Assembly (NCBI GenBank): GCA_021292165.1
Contig: CM037877.1
Location: forward strand, 131,744,274-131,808,273
DNA from: Shinisaurus crocodilurus
Taxonomy: Eukaryota; Chordata; Lepidosauria; Squamata; Shinisauridae
Reading direction: 5' to 3'
DNA length: 64,000 nucleotides
Positions 11,886 to 22,593 of the stretch are shown one piece after another. The position numbers were made by a program, and so were the translations under genes. Below the pieces are notes generated by a model. That model was not told where the DNA came from. It saw nothing but the letters and a program-made list of their open reading frames with translations, and searched no databases. Each line of letters starts with the position of its first letter. Position 1 is the stretch's first letter.

Positions 11886-12115
11886 CCATAAAAGGTACGA
11901 GTTTGCTTTGAGGCTATCTTTTTCCTGCTCTTTCAAAATCCACAGCTGATGCACTATGTAACTTTGACTTTTGTTTCTAAATGTTGCAGAGTGCTTTCCT
12001 TTGGTATAAAACATGAAACAGGCTCCCTGGTGACACTGAAACTAAGTGGCAGTAACTCCTTTGCTTGTGTTGTGTTGTTCTGGTTTGAGTTTTATGGAAA
12101 GGACTTCTGTACTTA

Positions 12116-12210
12116 GGATGTAATCCTATACACACTTACCTGTGAGTAAGTCCCATTGAACGTAATAGGACTTACTTCTGAGAACACATGAATAGGATTG
12201 CACTGTTATT
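12116..12210. mobile_element. Foldback repeat with TGTAATCCTAT / ATAGGATTGCA arms
   Basis: The left arm GTAATCCTATACACACTTACC pairs with a right arm ending AATAGGATTGCAC. The centre has AAGTCCCATTGAACG / TAATAGGACTTACTTC. It is the same family as 35351-35443 and related at its ends to 20939-21070. Confidence 0.6.
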
Positions 12211-13442
12211 CTGTTTTCAGAGCAGTGGTAAATTTTACTTGGCTCTACCTGTGTACCCCATGTGAAAGTCTTTTTCTAACACATGCTGAAGTGCAATGGA
12301 GAAAGCTCTCTACAGTAATGATTAGGATTATTCTGCAGGGATTTTGGATTGTTTTTTTAAAAAATGCATTAGAAGGGAGTTAGCAGAAAACACACCCTCC
12401 TCAAGAGAAAGAAAGAAAAAAATCCCAACTACCGGTACCTCAAATAGCAGCAACAAATATCATCATTCCATTTTGGCATTATTGTTCAATCACAGTGTTG
12501 TTCTTGTTTTTTTGGTTTTTTTAAATAAAGTACAATAGAGCCCACATGCTTTTTTCTGTGTGGAGAAAATAGGAGCTTGCAGGGTGGGCCTGTGTGAACC
12601 ACTTTGCACACGCAGAGATATCTAAATGTTAAATATTATTATAAATTCAAAGATTTCTGTGCTTAAAATACTGCAGTTTTGTGTGTTTCTTCTAATAACT
12701 TTTGTACTTGACCATGCCCTTTGGTTGCCTGGCCATACCCTAGGCCACATCCTCATGTTGCCTGCCCACACCCTCTTGATCACACCTTCATGTTGCTTAA
12801 CTATACCTCTTACAAATTCACACGTGTGTCCCCATTTTCATCTCTGAAATGTTGGAGGGTATGTGAAGATGGAAAGGAGGGCGGCACATGTGAGGGCGGC
12901 GGATGAGCCTTGATGTGGCATATTTTCTTAATGGGAAATTATGGGTTACCATTACATCTGACCAAGACTCTGCAGAACTGGATTTAGGAGTGGGTGACCC
13001 AGGCACCTACTTGGGGTGCTGGACTCGGGGGAGGCACTTGTCAAGATTAACTATCCATTCAACAGCCGAAACAAATAGTAAAATCACTCAGTTAATCTTC
13101 ACTTCTAAAGCTGGTCACACTGACTTATGTGGCCAGCAATGTTTTAAAGGGCATTTAAAGATTATTATTCATAGGAAAATTCACAGCAGTGCCTATTCAA
13201 CAAACAGTGTGTGTGTGAGTGATTATGATCAGATCCTGGCATAGAAATCTATGCATGCAAATAATGCATCAAAGTTATGAAATAGACTACAAATGCAATA
13301 AAAAAATCAAATATTCCAAAGTTAAACAAGGGTGTTCTTGGGGAGCCATTTGGTCCAGATACATCCCTGCACCTCTATCTCTAGCTTATACAGTCCTGAC
13401 ATCCAATCACCCATCCCACATCAATCAGGCATCACAATAAAC

Positions 13443-13550
13443 CAGTGTTCTCCAACCTTGGGTCCTCAGATGTTTTTGGCCTACAACTCCCAGGGCATGC
13501 TGGGAGTTGTAGGCCAAAAACATCTGGGGACCCAAGGTTGGAGAACACTG
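13443..13550. mobile_element. Palindromic hAT-type MITE, family A (best-preserved copy)
   Basis: Ends CAGTGTTCTCCAACC / GGTTGGAGAACACTG. The two arms are almost perfectly complementary, meeting at a central CCCAGGGCATGCTGGG. It is flanked by a perfect 8-bp duplication CAATAAAC (13435-13442 and 13551-13558). Both arms together could form a hairpin of roughly 50 pairs. Confidence 0.92.
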
Positions 13551-14009
13551 CAATAAACATTTGTTAGCTCCTTGTGAGTACTGGCCTGAGGTGAGTGGGA
13601 CTGTATGATGGTACTCAAGAAGTGGGAATCCAAAGAAACAGATGTGAAACTGCAGGAGCAATTAATGAAGTGATAGTTCCAACTTCCATCTTCTTTAATA
13701 GGCCTGTTTGCATTTAAAAAGCATTCTGGAATGAGTGATAATTACTTGATTGATGGTAATTTCTCAGTGTGGTGGAAGGCTAGAATATAGTACCCTGAGG
13801 AATGTCAGCTAAAAAAATGTTTGCCCAGCTGAGCTATGAGTAACATGTATGATATGATATACGGTATTATTTATTTGGGCTTAGTTGCCTTTCCAGTAAA
13901 AAATGGTCCAAGGTGGCATACAAAAACATTAATACAAAAAGACTGTCATACAACATAGGGATATAGTCAGGGGAGAAAAATACCTATGAGCAATAGGGAA
14001 ACTACAGAG

Positions 14010-14370
14010 GGCATAATCTGAGTGACTAGATCCATGTCGCACAATCAAAATAGCCCACCATGACTTATTTATTTAAGCCATGGTGGCCTGTGGCACATGC
14101 CGGTGTGTGCCGGGAGTGATTTTAATATTCAGCTTGTCCTGTCGAGTGAACCTGGGTTGTGCAAGGGTTAAGTAACCCTCATAAACCTAAAACAGGCCAT
14201 GGGTTATGCAAGGGTTGTTTAATCCTTGCACAACCCCCGCTGTCCAGGTTTGCATGACACAACAAGCTGCAGCTTGGTGGTGAATATTCAGAATAACTGC
14301 CTGCACATACTGATATGTACTGCAGCACATTGTGGCTTAGATAAGCCATGGTGGGCTGTTTGATTGTGCC
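14010..14370. mobile_element. Foldback element with GCACAATCAAA / TTTGATTGTGCC ends
   Basis: Left arm CGCACAATCAAAATAGCCCACCATG pairs with right arm CATGGTGGGCTGTTTGATTGTGCC. The interior holds a second inverted pair around TTGTGCAAGGGTTAAGTAACCC / TGCAAGGGTTGTTTAATCC. Related to the outer element at 31520-32218. The target duplication was not resolved. Confidence 0.6.
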
Positions 14371-14399
14371 AACTGGCCCAATTTATGCAAGACTGATAA

Positions 14400-15646
14400 A
14401 TTCCATTTGAGCTTGTCCTTAGCCAGATTTCCAATGAAGCCATATGCTGTGTTAGAAGGTAGGCTACCTAAGACCCATACAATTTATATGTATGGCTTCA
14501 GACCTGGTTATGGGACAGAAACAGCTCTGGTTGCCTTGGTGGATGACCTACACCGGGAGCTAGGCAGGGGGAGTGTGTCCCTGTTGGTTCTGCTGGACCT
14601 CTCAGTGGCTTTCTATACCATCGACCATGGTATCCTTCTGGGCTGCCTCACCAGGATGGGACTTGGAGGAACAGTGGCTCCATTCCTTCCTGTTGGGGTG
14701 GACCCAGAAGGTGGTGCTGGGGTACTTCTGTTCGACTCCCTGGCTGTTGGTCTGTGGAGTCCCTCAGGATTTCGTTTTGTCCCTCATGCTATTTAATATA
14801 TACATGAAGCTATTGGGAGAGGTTTTTTGGGGTTCCGTGTTACCAGTGTGCTGATGACACTGAACTCTATTTCTTCTTTCCATCTAATTCCAAGGAGGCT
14901 GTTGCTGTGCTAAACCAGTGTCTGTTGGCAGTGATGGACTGGATGAGGGCAAACAAATTGAAGCTCAATCCAGACAAGACAGAGGTGCTCCTGGTCAGCT
15001 GGAAGGCAGATCAGGGAATAGGGATTCAGCTTGTGCTAGATAGGGTTACACTCCCCCTGAAGACACAGGTTTGCAGCTTGGATGTACTTCTGGATTCAGC
15101 CCTGAGCCTGGATGCCCAGGTTTTGGCGGTGGCCAGGAGTACATTTGCACAGTTCAAGCTAATTTGCCCGCTGTGCCTGTTCCTGGAGATGTTTGATTTG
15201 GCCACAGTGACACATGCCTTAGTTACATCCCATTTGGATTACTAGGGGAGGCCCTTCTCTCAGTTCCGCCACCATCACAGGCACACCTGATAACGCAGCA
15301 GAGGGCCTTCTCAGTGGCTGCCCCAAGGCTCAGGAATTCCCTTCCCAGGGAGGCTAGAGTGGCACCCTCCTTGCTGTGTTTCTAGAGGCAGGCAAAACCC
15401 TTTTTGTTCCAATGGGCCTTTGGGAATAGTCTGGACCTGTGAGAATGCAATGGATTAGTATTGTTGTTTATATTGCTATTGCTGTTTTAATTCTGACATT
15501 TTATATATTTTTAATATTACAGATTATTTAATTATATTTTTAACTTTATATATCTCTATTTATATGTTTTAATTGTACAGGTTTTAATGTTGTAAAGCTG
15601 CCTTGAGCCCCAGTACTGGGGGGAAAGGCGTGATATAAACAACAAC

Positions 15647-15684
<38 letters not shown>

Positions 15685-15690
15685 GGAGAT
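14400..15690 (+). mobile_element. L2-type LINE, RT C-terminal half and 3' end, decayed
   Basis: Plus-strand frames read as L2 reverse transcriptase: FRPGYGTETALVALVDDLHR, LLVLLDLSVAFYTIDHGILL, QKVVLGYFCSTPWLLVCGVP, then NKLKLNPDKTEVLLVSWKAD. The catalytic YADD region (about 14845-14865) is disrupted by stops and frame shifts. The element ends with the L2-style 3' sequence and a (TAA)n array at 15648-15685. It is a 5'-truncated, inactive copy. Confidence 0.85.
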
Positions 15691-15896
15691 TATTATTATT
15701 GTGGGAATAATCATATTGAAGATCGCTCATTGCTGTGAGGTGTAAGGGTAAAATACATTGCAGACATTTTAGGAAATGTTATAACTAGTCTGTTCTTCAA
15801 AAGACAGGTTTTATTCTTTTTACTAATTATTTTAGAGGTAAACAAGTAGAGCTGCTATATTTTTGTTGGTGTTAGATAAGCCACAAGTGGAGTTTA

Positions 15897-16290
15897 TTAA
15901 ACAGAACATAATGACTGCATCAAAGATGTTTGATAATGTACTATTTCATTGCTTGACTGCAAAATAGAGTGTTTTGTTATGGCTAATGCCTGAAAACAAT
16001 AAAATGAACTGAAGTTTGGAAGTTTGGAGTTCTTTGCACTCCCTTTTTGTTGTAACCTTCCTAAATAATTTAGTGTCATCCACAAGCTTGGCTACCTCAT
16101 TGCTCACTCCCAACTCCAGATCATTTATGAACAAGTTAAAAAGCATGAATTAAAAAGTCCCAATAAAGATCCTTCAGGGACCCCACTGTTTACATCTATC
16201 CATTGAGAGAACAGTCAATTCCTACTCATTGCTTCCTGTTCTTTACAGTTACTATCCATAAGAGAATCTCTCCTCTTATCCCATGACTGC
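15897..16290 (-). mobile_element. CR1-type LINE ORF2 fragment (RT core)
   Basis: The minus strand reads MLFNLFINDLELGVSNEVAK then LVDDTKLFRKV, the CR1 RT region around the catalytic AD/DD box (normally FADDTKL; here LVDDTKL). With the pieces at 17232-17460, 17705-17853 and 18340-18437 it is the remains of one minus-strand CR1 copy split by later insertions. Confidence 0.75.
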
Positions 16291-17231
16291 TAAGTTTGCT
16301 CTGTGTGGGATATTTAAAGTGCAGTCAAAACCAATGCACCAGTTAGGTGCATGAAAGGGTTAAAACCACGGTGTCTTCTCAGGTGAATTTCCTAGAAGTG
16401 ACTCAGTGAGGAATCTTCACCTGTGCCCTAGCAGGAAGTGGGCGTAGCTCAATGCTCTTCTCTTCCTGCTTGGACAGAGTGAGTTGCTTGTTGGAGGTCA
16501 AAGGACGACATGAAGGTATACCCGTTGCAGACAGACGCCTTAGGTCATTTTCTTCTGGAATGTCCTCTGTATTCAGAGTTGAGAACCTAATACCTAGATC
16601 CCCTTATCGCCCGTATTGGAAATGTTAATTCTCTCCAAAGATTGATGTTTTTGTTAACAGGATCTGACTATTATGTGTCCTTTCGAATGACCAAGTATGT
16701 TAACTTAGCCTGGACGAGAGAGAATCTGTTATCGGCTGTTGAGAAAAGTTAATGCTGGTTTTATATTATTGATTTAACTGTACTAATTATATTGTGTAAG
16801 AGTTCTGTTGATTTTTCTATGGTGTTTGCCAAAGCCTGTTTGGCTAAGAAAAATAAAGTTGGATTGGATTGGAGTTGCTTGTTTGCTGTAATACCAACAA
16901 CAGGATGTAACAAGAGTTGCTGGTCTGAACTCCATAAGTTCAGACCCCAAGTAATACCAAATGTATCAACTGTAAGAAACACTTTTAAGTCTGCCTGAAT
17001 GAAACTGCAAGATCTGAGTGAGTAAATGTTATTTTTGACTTTTACAAGACTGTGTCTCTGATTATTGTTTTGCGGAAGAGAAAAGGGGGCAAAACCAGGG
17101 AAATCCAGTCTGCCTTAAAGCATCCTGGATCACCAAATGCTAACTGGCTAACACTAGCCAAATCTAAGCTTCTTTTAAGCTGGAAAGGGACTCTACTCTG
17201 ATCTCATTAACGTGAGATAGGAAGGATAATA
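16291..17231. other. Unidentified insertion-like segment holding a short LINE
   Basis: This block separates two parts of the same CR1 and must have entered it or been rearranged into it. It has no open frame of note outside the 16493-16871 LINE. The features TATTTAAAG, TGAGTGAGTAAATG and GCAAAACCAGGGAAATCC suggest an old LTR, but no TG...CA boundaries could be fixed. Confidence 0.35.
16493..16871 (+). mobile_element. Short 5'-truncated LINE with (GGATT)n tail and 12-bp target duplication
   Basis: The insert is flanked by GAGTTGCTTGTT at 16481-16492 and 16872-16883, a perfect 12-bp duplication. One plus-strand frame reads GHFLLECPLYSELR, like the C-terminal end of LINE ORF2 proteins, followed by a 3' region AAGAAAAATAAAGTT and the tail GGATTGGATTG. 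The clade was not determined. Confidence 0.75.
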
Positions 17232-17460
17232 TTCAACAATATATCCTCTCCTAGCATCTTATTCAAGTCCCAACACTCAGGAATCTTTGGTGAGGGACTT
17301 TGTCAAAAGCCTTTTGAAAGTCCAAGTAAACAGATCTGGCAGATCACCCTTATCCACATGCTTGTTGACATGCTCAAAGAACTCGAAAAGCTTAGTAAGT
17401 CAGAACTTATCTTTGCAGAAGCCATGTTGAGTCTCCTTCAGCAAGACTTGTCTTTCTCAG
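17232..17460 (-). mobile_element. CR1-type LINE ORF2 fragment (continuation)
   Basis: Minus-strand CR1 RT sequence recognisable as TTTGTCAAAAGCCTTTTGAA (an FDKV-like region in reverse) and AGCCATGTTGAGTCTCCTTC. It is interrupted by a Sauria SINE and resumes at 17705-17853, then again at 18340-18437 after a Tigger-like MITE. Confidence 0.7.
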
Positions 17461-17704
17461 AGCCAGTGTGGCATAGTGGTGAGAGTGTTGGACTGGGACG
17501 GGAGATCCGGGTTCTAGTCCCCACTTGGCCATGAAACGCACTGGGTGACTTTGGGCCAGTCACTGACTCTTAGCCTAACCTACCTCACAGGGTTGTTGTG
17601 AGGATAAAATAGAGAGGAGGAGGAGGAGGATTATGTAAGCCGCCTTGGGTTCCTTGCAGGAAAAAAGGCGGGGTATAAATATAATTAATTAATTAATTAA
17701 TTAT
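17461..17704 (+). mobile_element. Sauria SINE, full length
   Basis: The tRNA-derived head AGAGCCAGTGTGGCATAGTGG (A box TGGCATAGTGG) and B box GGTTCTAGTCC are followed by the conserved body and the 3' end GGCGGGGTATAAATATAATT with (AATT)n. It sits inside a minus-strand CR1 and has a GGA-rich expansion at about 17617-17630. Confidence 0.92.
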
Positions 17705-17853
17705 ATACTTGATAATTTTATCTTTAATAATATTTTCCACCAATTTACTTGGAACAGATGTTAGGCTAACAGGCCCCCTGGATCCCTTTTACAAAATTGG
17801 TATCACATTGACCACTTTCTGGCCCTCTGGCACAGAGGCCAATCTTAGGGATA

Positions 17854-18299
17854 CAGTAATACCTCGGATTGCGAGTAACCCGTTATGCGAGCAGCGAGCT
17901 TCTCCTAAGACGAGCAAAATTTTAGCATAAATTTAAATTTGAAAGACGAGCTAGTCTCGCAACACGAACCACATGCTCTGCCGGCGCCTCGCTCGGCTGT
18001 CGCCTCCCACTGCTTTGCCTAAGGGCAGGGAGCCGCTGCTCACTCTGCAGGTTGTTGATCCTCCATATCTCTCTCCTCTCCCCCTTCTCTCTCTCTGAAA
18101 TTTGCATTAGCTGCTTTGAGATACTCTGTCTAAAGGCAAAGCAAGCCGGCTCCCTGGCAGGGAGCCCCGTGGAGGCGCAGCGCGGCTCCCTGCTGAGTTT
18201 CCATTATTTCTTATGAGGAAACTCGCTTTGATATACGAGTGTTTTGGATTACGAGCATGGTTCTAGAACGAATTATGCTCTTAATCCAAGGTATTACTG
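17854..18299. mobile_element. Tigger-like MITE, long form
   Basis: Left end CAGTAATACCTCGGATTGCG and right end TTAATCCAAGGTATTACTG are inverted repeats flanked by TA on both sides (17852-17853, 18300-18301). The interior holds a second inverted pair (GGCAGGGAGCCGC / CTCCCTGGCAGGGAGCC). TA target sites and this terminus fit the Tc1/mariner-Tigger group. Non-coding. Confidence 0.85.
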
Positions 18300-18437
18300 T
18301 ACGTTACATATTTTTGCTGAAAGTTCAGCATTTTCACATTTGACTTCTCTAAGAACTCTCCAATGGATACCATCTGGATCTGGCGATTTGTCTGTTTTCA
18401 GTAAGGTCTAGAAGAACTTCATCTCTTGTTACCAGTA

Positions 18438-18661
18438 CAGGCAGTCCCCGAGTTAAGAATGTCCGACTTACAGACAACCCATACTTAAGAACGGACTTCT
18501 GAGTTCCCCGGCGCTACGTCGTTTATGTAGAGTACATGGCGTAGTATACTACGCAATTTGCGTAATTTACATAAATGCCGATTTTAACATATAGAACGCT
18601 ATGCTGTTTCGACTTACACATTCTTAAGAATGGAACTCGTTCGTAGCCTGGGGAGTGCCTG
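18438..18661. mobile_element. Tigger-like MITE, second family
   Basis: Ends CAGGCAGTCCCCGAGTTAAG and GCCTGGGGAGTGCCTG with internal arms built on GACTTACAGAC / CGACTTACAC, flanked by TA (18436-18437, 18662-18663). Non-coding. Confidence 0.82.
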
Positions 18662-18663
18662 TA

Positions 18664-19040
18664 TGTTACCAAGACATGAGTAATCTTAGACAGTTTAGCC
18701 TTGTTCACATGCTTCAGGCTGTAGTGTGCAAAGCTGCAATAAGCTGGAGTTACCATGATGTCTCAAACTAAACAATTTCTGCACTTCAGAGAGTCCCAAA
18801 GTGGGGGCTTGACCCAGTGTGGGAAGGCAGCATAGCTTTTTGCCTTTGACTATCTTTTCTATTACACACTTAGCTAAAAGTATCTAGCTAGGATAGGCTG
18901 TGACAATGTAGAGTTAATATGCAGGAAATCTGAAGAGCTTGTGAGTGTGACCAGCGTGGGATGTAGGATGAGGTCCTGCTGAGGTTCTATTTCTGAGGTT
19001 TTGAACTTCTAAGTGGAAGCTTGAAATAAAAGCAAGGAAG
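18664..19040. other. Non-coding, nothing recognised
   Basis: No element terminus or open frame of note. Confidence 0.45.
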
Positions 19041-19041
19041 A

Positions 19042-19200
19042 GTCTTGTGGCTCCTTAAAAACTATCAGACTAGTCAGACTAAAGACTAAGCTTTTATGGA
19101 CATTGTCCCCTTCCTCAGTTGCAAGGCAGTGGAGATTGTCCATGAAAGCTTGGGCCAGAATAAACTTGTTAGACTTTAAGGTGCCACAAGACTCTCTGTT
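19042..19200. mobile_element. Foldback repeat with GAGTCTTGTGGC / GCCACAAGACTC arms
   Basis: AGAGTCTTGTGGCTCCTTAA pairs with TTTAAGGTGCCACAAGACTC at the right end. The interior has AAGCTTTTATGGACATTGTCC / ACAATCTCCACT. Similar palindromic repeats are common in reptile genomes. No coding capacity. Confidence 0.65.
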
Positions 19201-20930
19201 GTTTTTGCTGTAACAGAATAATATGGCTACCACTCTGCAAATTGAAATAAAAGCTTTGGGCTGAAATCACACAGCTTTAATATAACTATCCTAATGTCAA
19301 CCTATCTCTCAATAGTTGACTTTGGCCCAGTCTGTGTTTCCAGGTTCATTCTCTTCTACCTCTTGCCAAGATGCTGCATAATCTCTTCTACTGGAAGCAA
19401 CTTAATTAGCATAATATCGGTCAGAGCAAGCTTGTTCCTTCCTATCAGTAGCATCTAATCAGCATCCTTACCTGAAAGGTAATCTCAGCTGATCTCCTGT
19501 TGGCTATCACACAGCTTCTAGGAATAATGGGGGCTTTGTTTATCCAATGTTACAGTTGAGACAGGAAGGTCAGATGCCTCCCCCTCCCCAGCCCCTCTCC
19601 CCTTCCTTGTCCTTGGCTGGAATAGCACAGCAGGCAATGTCTGGGTGTCTGCAGAGAGACATCACCAACCTTACAGACATATGCAAGATACCCCTTTGCA
19701 GGGAAAACAGCAGCAGATGAAGTGGATCACAGAAGGAAGTGCCAGATTTTCAAGGGTTTCACTCCTGTTATGAGGCAGCTGTTTAAGGGACCGTATTTTC
19801 AGATTCATATAGAACATGTGGAAGGTACTGAGCTTTCCTGAAAATATTATTTCTCTTTCTATGGGTTCTGCTGTTCAAAAATCTGGGAAATGGGCTCTGA
19901 GCTCTTAGTACAGAGACTAGACTTCCAAGAAAACATTCCATGTTGGCTCAATCAGCATAGCCCAGCCTCCACATCAGGGCAAGACTCTGGGGGATTTGGG
20001 AGTTTCTTTTGCTTTCTGAACAGACCTAAATTGGAGACAATAGTTCTAGAGAGGTCTCAGAGAATTGCAGAGTAGAAACAGAGGAGCCACTGTGGCCAGG
20101 AAACATGTTGAAGAAACAGGGGCAAGCAGATTCAAGAAGTGTTTGAAATGTGGAATAAAACACTGCTTATTGTAGTAGTATCTACTACTGGTAGGCTGAG
20201 AGTTATGGTAGCATGTAAGATTCATCTATTGCTACTCCTAATTCTAGGTTATTAGAACAGGGATTAGATCCTATGGTAAGGTTAGGGCTATGAAACTGTT
20301 ATATAATGTAAACCAAAAATTGTACCTTAAATAGACTCTGACTCTGTACAAGTATAGAAATCCATCAGTACTGCAGATAGTAGATAAAGGTGACCCCTCA
20401 GCAACATGTAATGGAAACAATCTGTGGTGTGAGGATATAGGGGCACTTTGCGCATGTCCCTGTTTTCATTTGCGAACTATCAGAAGGAATAGGAATCTCA
20501 TTGGTCTTTAGGGTGACTGAATCATGAATTCTGCTGGATCATAAGAATTCCAATGGGGTGGGGAAAATGCATTTCAAACTATTGTAATTTGAAGGGAAAT
20601 GGATCTTCCCCTTCCTGGTTTAGTTTCCTCATCAATTTCCTGTCTGTTTCTCCAGCCATAGTTCTTCATCTAAGAGCTCTAAATAAGGCGGGGGCTCTGC
20701 TCCAGAAATGGTTTTCAATATCAAGATTTATGTTTACTATATTAGCATTAAGCAATAGTTTGCCTTTACAGTTGCAGGCTTGGAAGTGAGAAGTGTGACT
20801 GGCCAGATGTAAAATGCCTTTGTCTCGTCACTGAGCCAGAATTCGTGATCACGACTTCTCTGGGTGCCTCCAGATGGAGGGCTCCTATTACTAGCAATCA
20901 GAAGGCATTTTGCAGGAAGTCCATCTTTTC
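19201..20930. other. Non-coding, nothing recognised
   Basis: Short frames only. No splice-bounded exon, SINE, LINE or MITE signature was recognised in this 1.7-kb stretch. Confidence 0.45.
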
Positions 20931-20938
20931 CTACTTAA

Positions 20939-21070
20939 GGTGTAATCCTATGCAAGTTTAGACAGGAAAAAGGCCTACAACTCCCAGCATGCCCCAGCCA
21001 GCCATGCTGGCTGGGGCATGCTGGGAGCTGCAGCCCTTTTTTCTGTCTAAACTTACATAGGATTGCGCCC
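20939..21070. mobile_element. Foldback MITE flanked by TTAA (piggyBac-like target)
   Basis: TTAA lies at 20935-20938 and again at 21071-21074. The left arm GTAATCCTATGCAAGTTTAG pairs with CTAAACTTACATAGGATTGC. The inner arms CCCAGCATGCCCCAGCCAGC / GCTGGCTGGGGCATGCTGGG are perfectly complementary, so nearly the whole 132 bases form one hairpin. The TTAA flanks suggest piggyBac-type mobilisation. Confidence 0.75.
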
Positions 21071-21775
21071 TTAACGGATTTTCCATGGTAAGAAAAAAGA
21101 TGAAAAGGAGTGGTGGAAAAACGCGAGAGGGCACGTACCCGTTGTAAAATGCAGTGAATGAGGCAGGGCGATGGTCTAATAAAAGCCGTGTCTGGAAGCA
21201 CCCTCTGTCACAAGTTAGAGATTCCAAGCAGTTTTGAACCTGGCAGCCTTCATCTTATACATTAAGCACTGGGTGGGTTTTGTTGTTGCTTGAAATTCCA
21301 CGTTGCCCATATCTCCATCCCTGATTAAGAAAGCTTCTTCATTTGGAACCTAGAGTTTGACTGAGTACCTTTGCCAGCCCAAGGAATATATCTCCCATGA
21401 GCCAGACTGCTGGTTTACATTACACTTAGACCAAGATTTAAAAAAAACATGGATGGGCTGAATGCTGCCTCAAGGTGACAAGGAGATACAGCTGGCTGTT
21501 GCCCTTTTGCCCTAACTGAAATTCACGTGTCATTCTCCGTCCCAAGAGTTTGGGTAAACTGGGAAGTGGTGGCAAAAGAAACCAGAAAGTCTAACTTCCC
21601 TCCCAAGCCAAATTTCAGGCGTGTGTGGAAGAATTTGTCAGGACCATGGCAGATGAGGGCAGTTAAATCCCCATCCCGATGTGCCATGGTCTCAGTCCAG
21701 ACCACCTTGCCGCCTCCATTATGTGCTATAATGCATTTGACATAATGCGTAGTTTGGTGCTAAATCCATGTAGAG

Positions 21776-21911
21776 CAGGGCTCTCCAACCTTGGGTCTCC
21801 AGATGTTGCTGGCCTACAGCTCCCAGAATCCCTTGACATTAGCCATGCTGGCTGGGTATGCTGGGAGTTGTAGGCCAGCAACGTCTGGGGACCCAAGATT
21901 GGAGAGCCCTG
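21776..21911. mobile_element. Palindromic hAT-type MITE, family A
   Basis: Ends CAGGGCTCTCCAACC / TTGGAGAGCCCTG, flanked by a perfect 8-bp duplication ATGTAGAG (21768-21775 and 21912-21919). It has the same length and interior as the 1819 copy. Confidence 0.92.
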
Positions 21912-22344
21912 ATGTAGAGAATTCCTGGCTTGTGAGATTTGAACTGAGGACTCCTTGGCTTATACTCTTAGCCACTACTCCACATCACCTCTTCAACAAA
22001 CTCTCACAGTGGATCAATCATTTTGTAGGTTGATCTTTTTCCCCATTTAATCTCATAATCTCATTTCCATCGATGTGGCAGTTCCAACAACTTGTCACAT
22101 TCTGTTACATTCAGTGTATTGTCTAACACAGCCGAAACCTAAAGCATTACAGCTACTTTTCATTCAACATTTTTTCTTTACATAATTTATGAGTAAAGAG
22201 CATAATATTAATATACAACACAAACTATAATAGGGATGATGAGACTGTGCCTGTGCGAACCTCAGCAGAAGCCTTAAAGGGAAGAAAATTTTCCAGAGGA
22301 ACAGAAGTATCACAGGTAAAGAAAAAGGGCAAGGGAAGAAAGTA

Positions 22345-22591
22345 CAGTCATGCCTTGGATTGAGAGCATAATTCGTTCCAGAAACGTGCTTGTAATCCAA
22401 AACACTCTTATATCAAAACGAAATTCCCCCAAAAAAATTTGTAGAGATTTTTAATTTAAGCCGTACTACAGTACTTGTATTGCAAGACGTCGCTTGTATA
22501 TCAAGTAAAAATTTTTAAATAAATATTTAAAAATTTGCTTGGCTTGCAAAACGCTCTCAAACCAAGTTACTTGCAATCCAAGGTATTACTG
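22345..22591. mobile_element. Tigger-like MITE, short form without GC-rich core
   Basis: Left end CAGTCATGCCTTGGATTGAG, right end AATCCAAGGTATTACTG, flanked by TA (22343-22344, 22592-22593). The interior is AT-rich and lacks the TCTCTGGCGGG...ACATCCCTA block seen in the 51996 and 60729 copies. Confidence 0.85.
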
Positions 22592-22593
22592 TA

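Noticed and set aside
17461..17540. A tRNA gene at the SINE heads
   Set aside because: A and B boxes are present, but no cloverleaf acceptor stem; the sequence continues into the SINE body at every locus.
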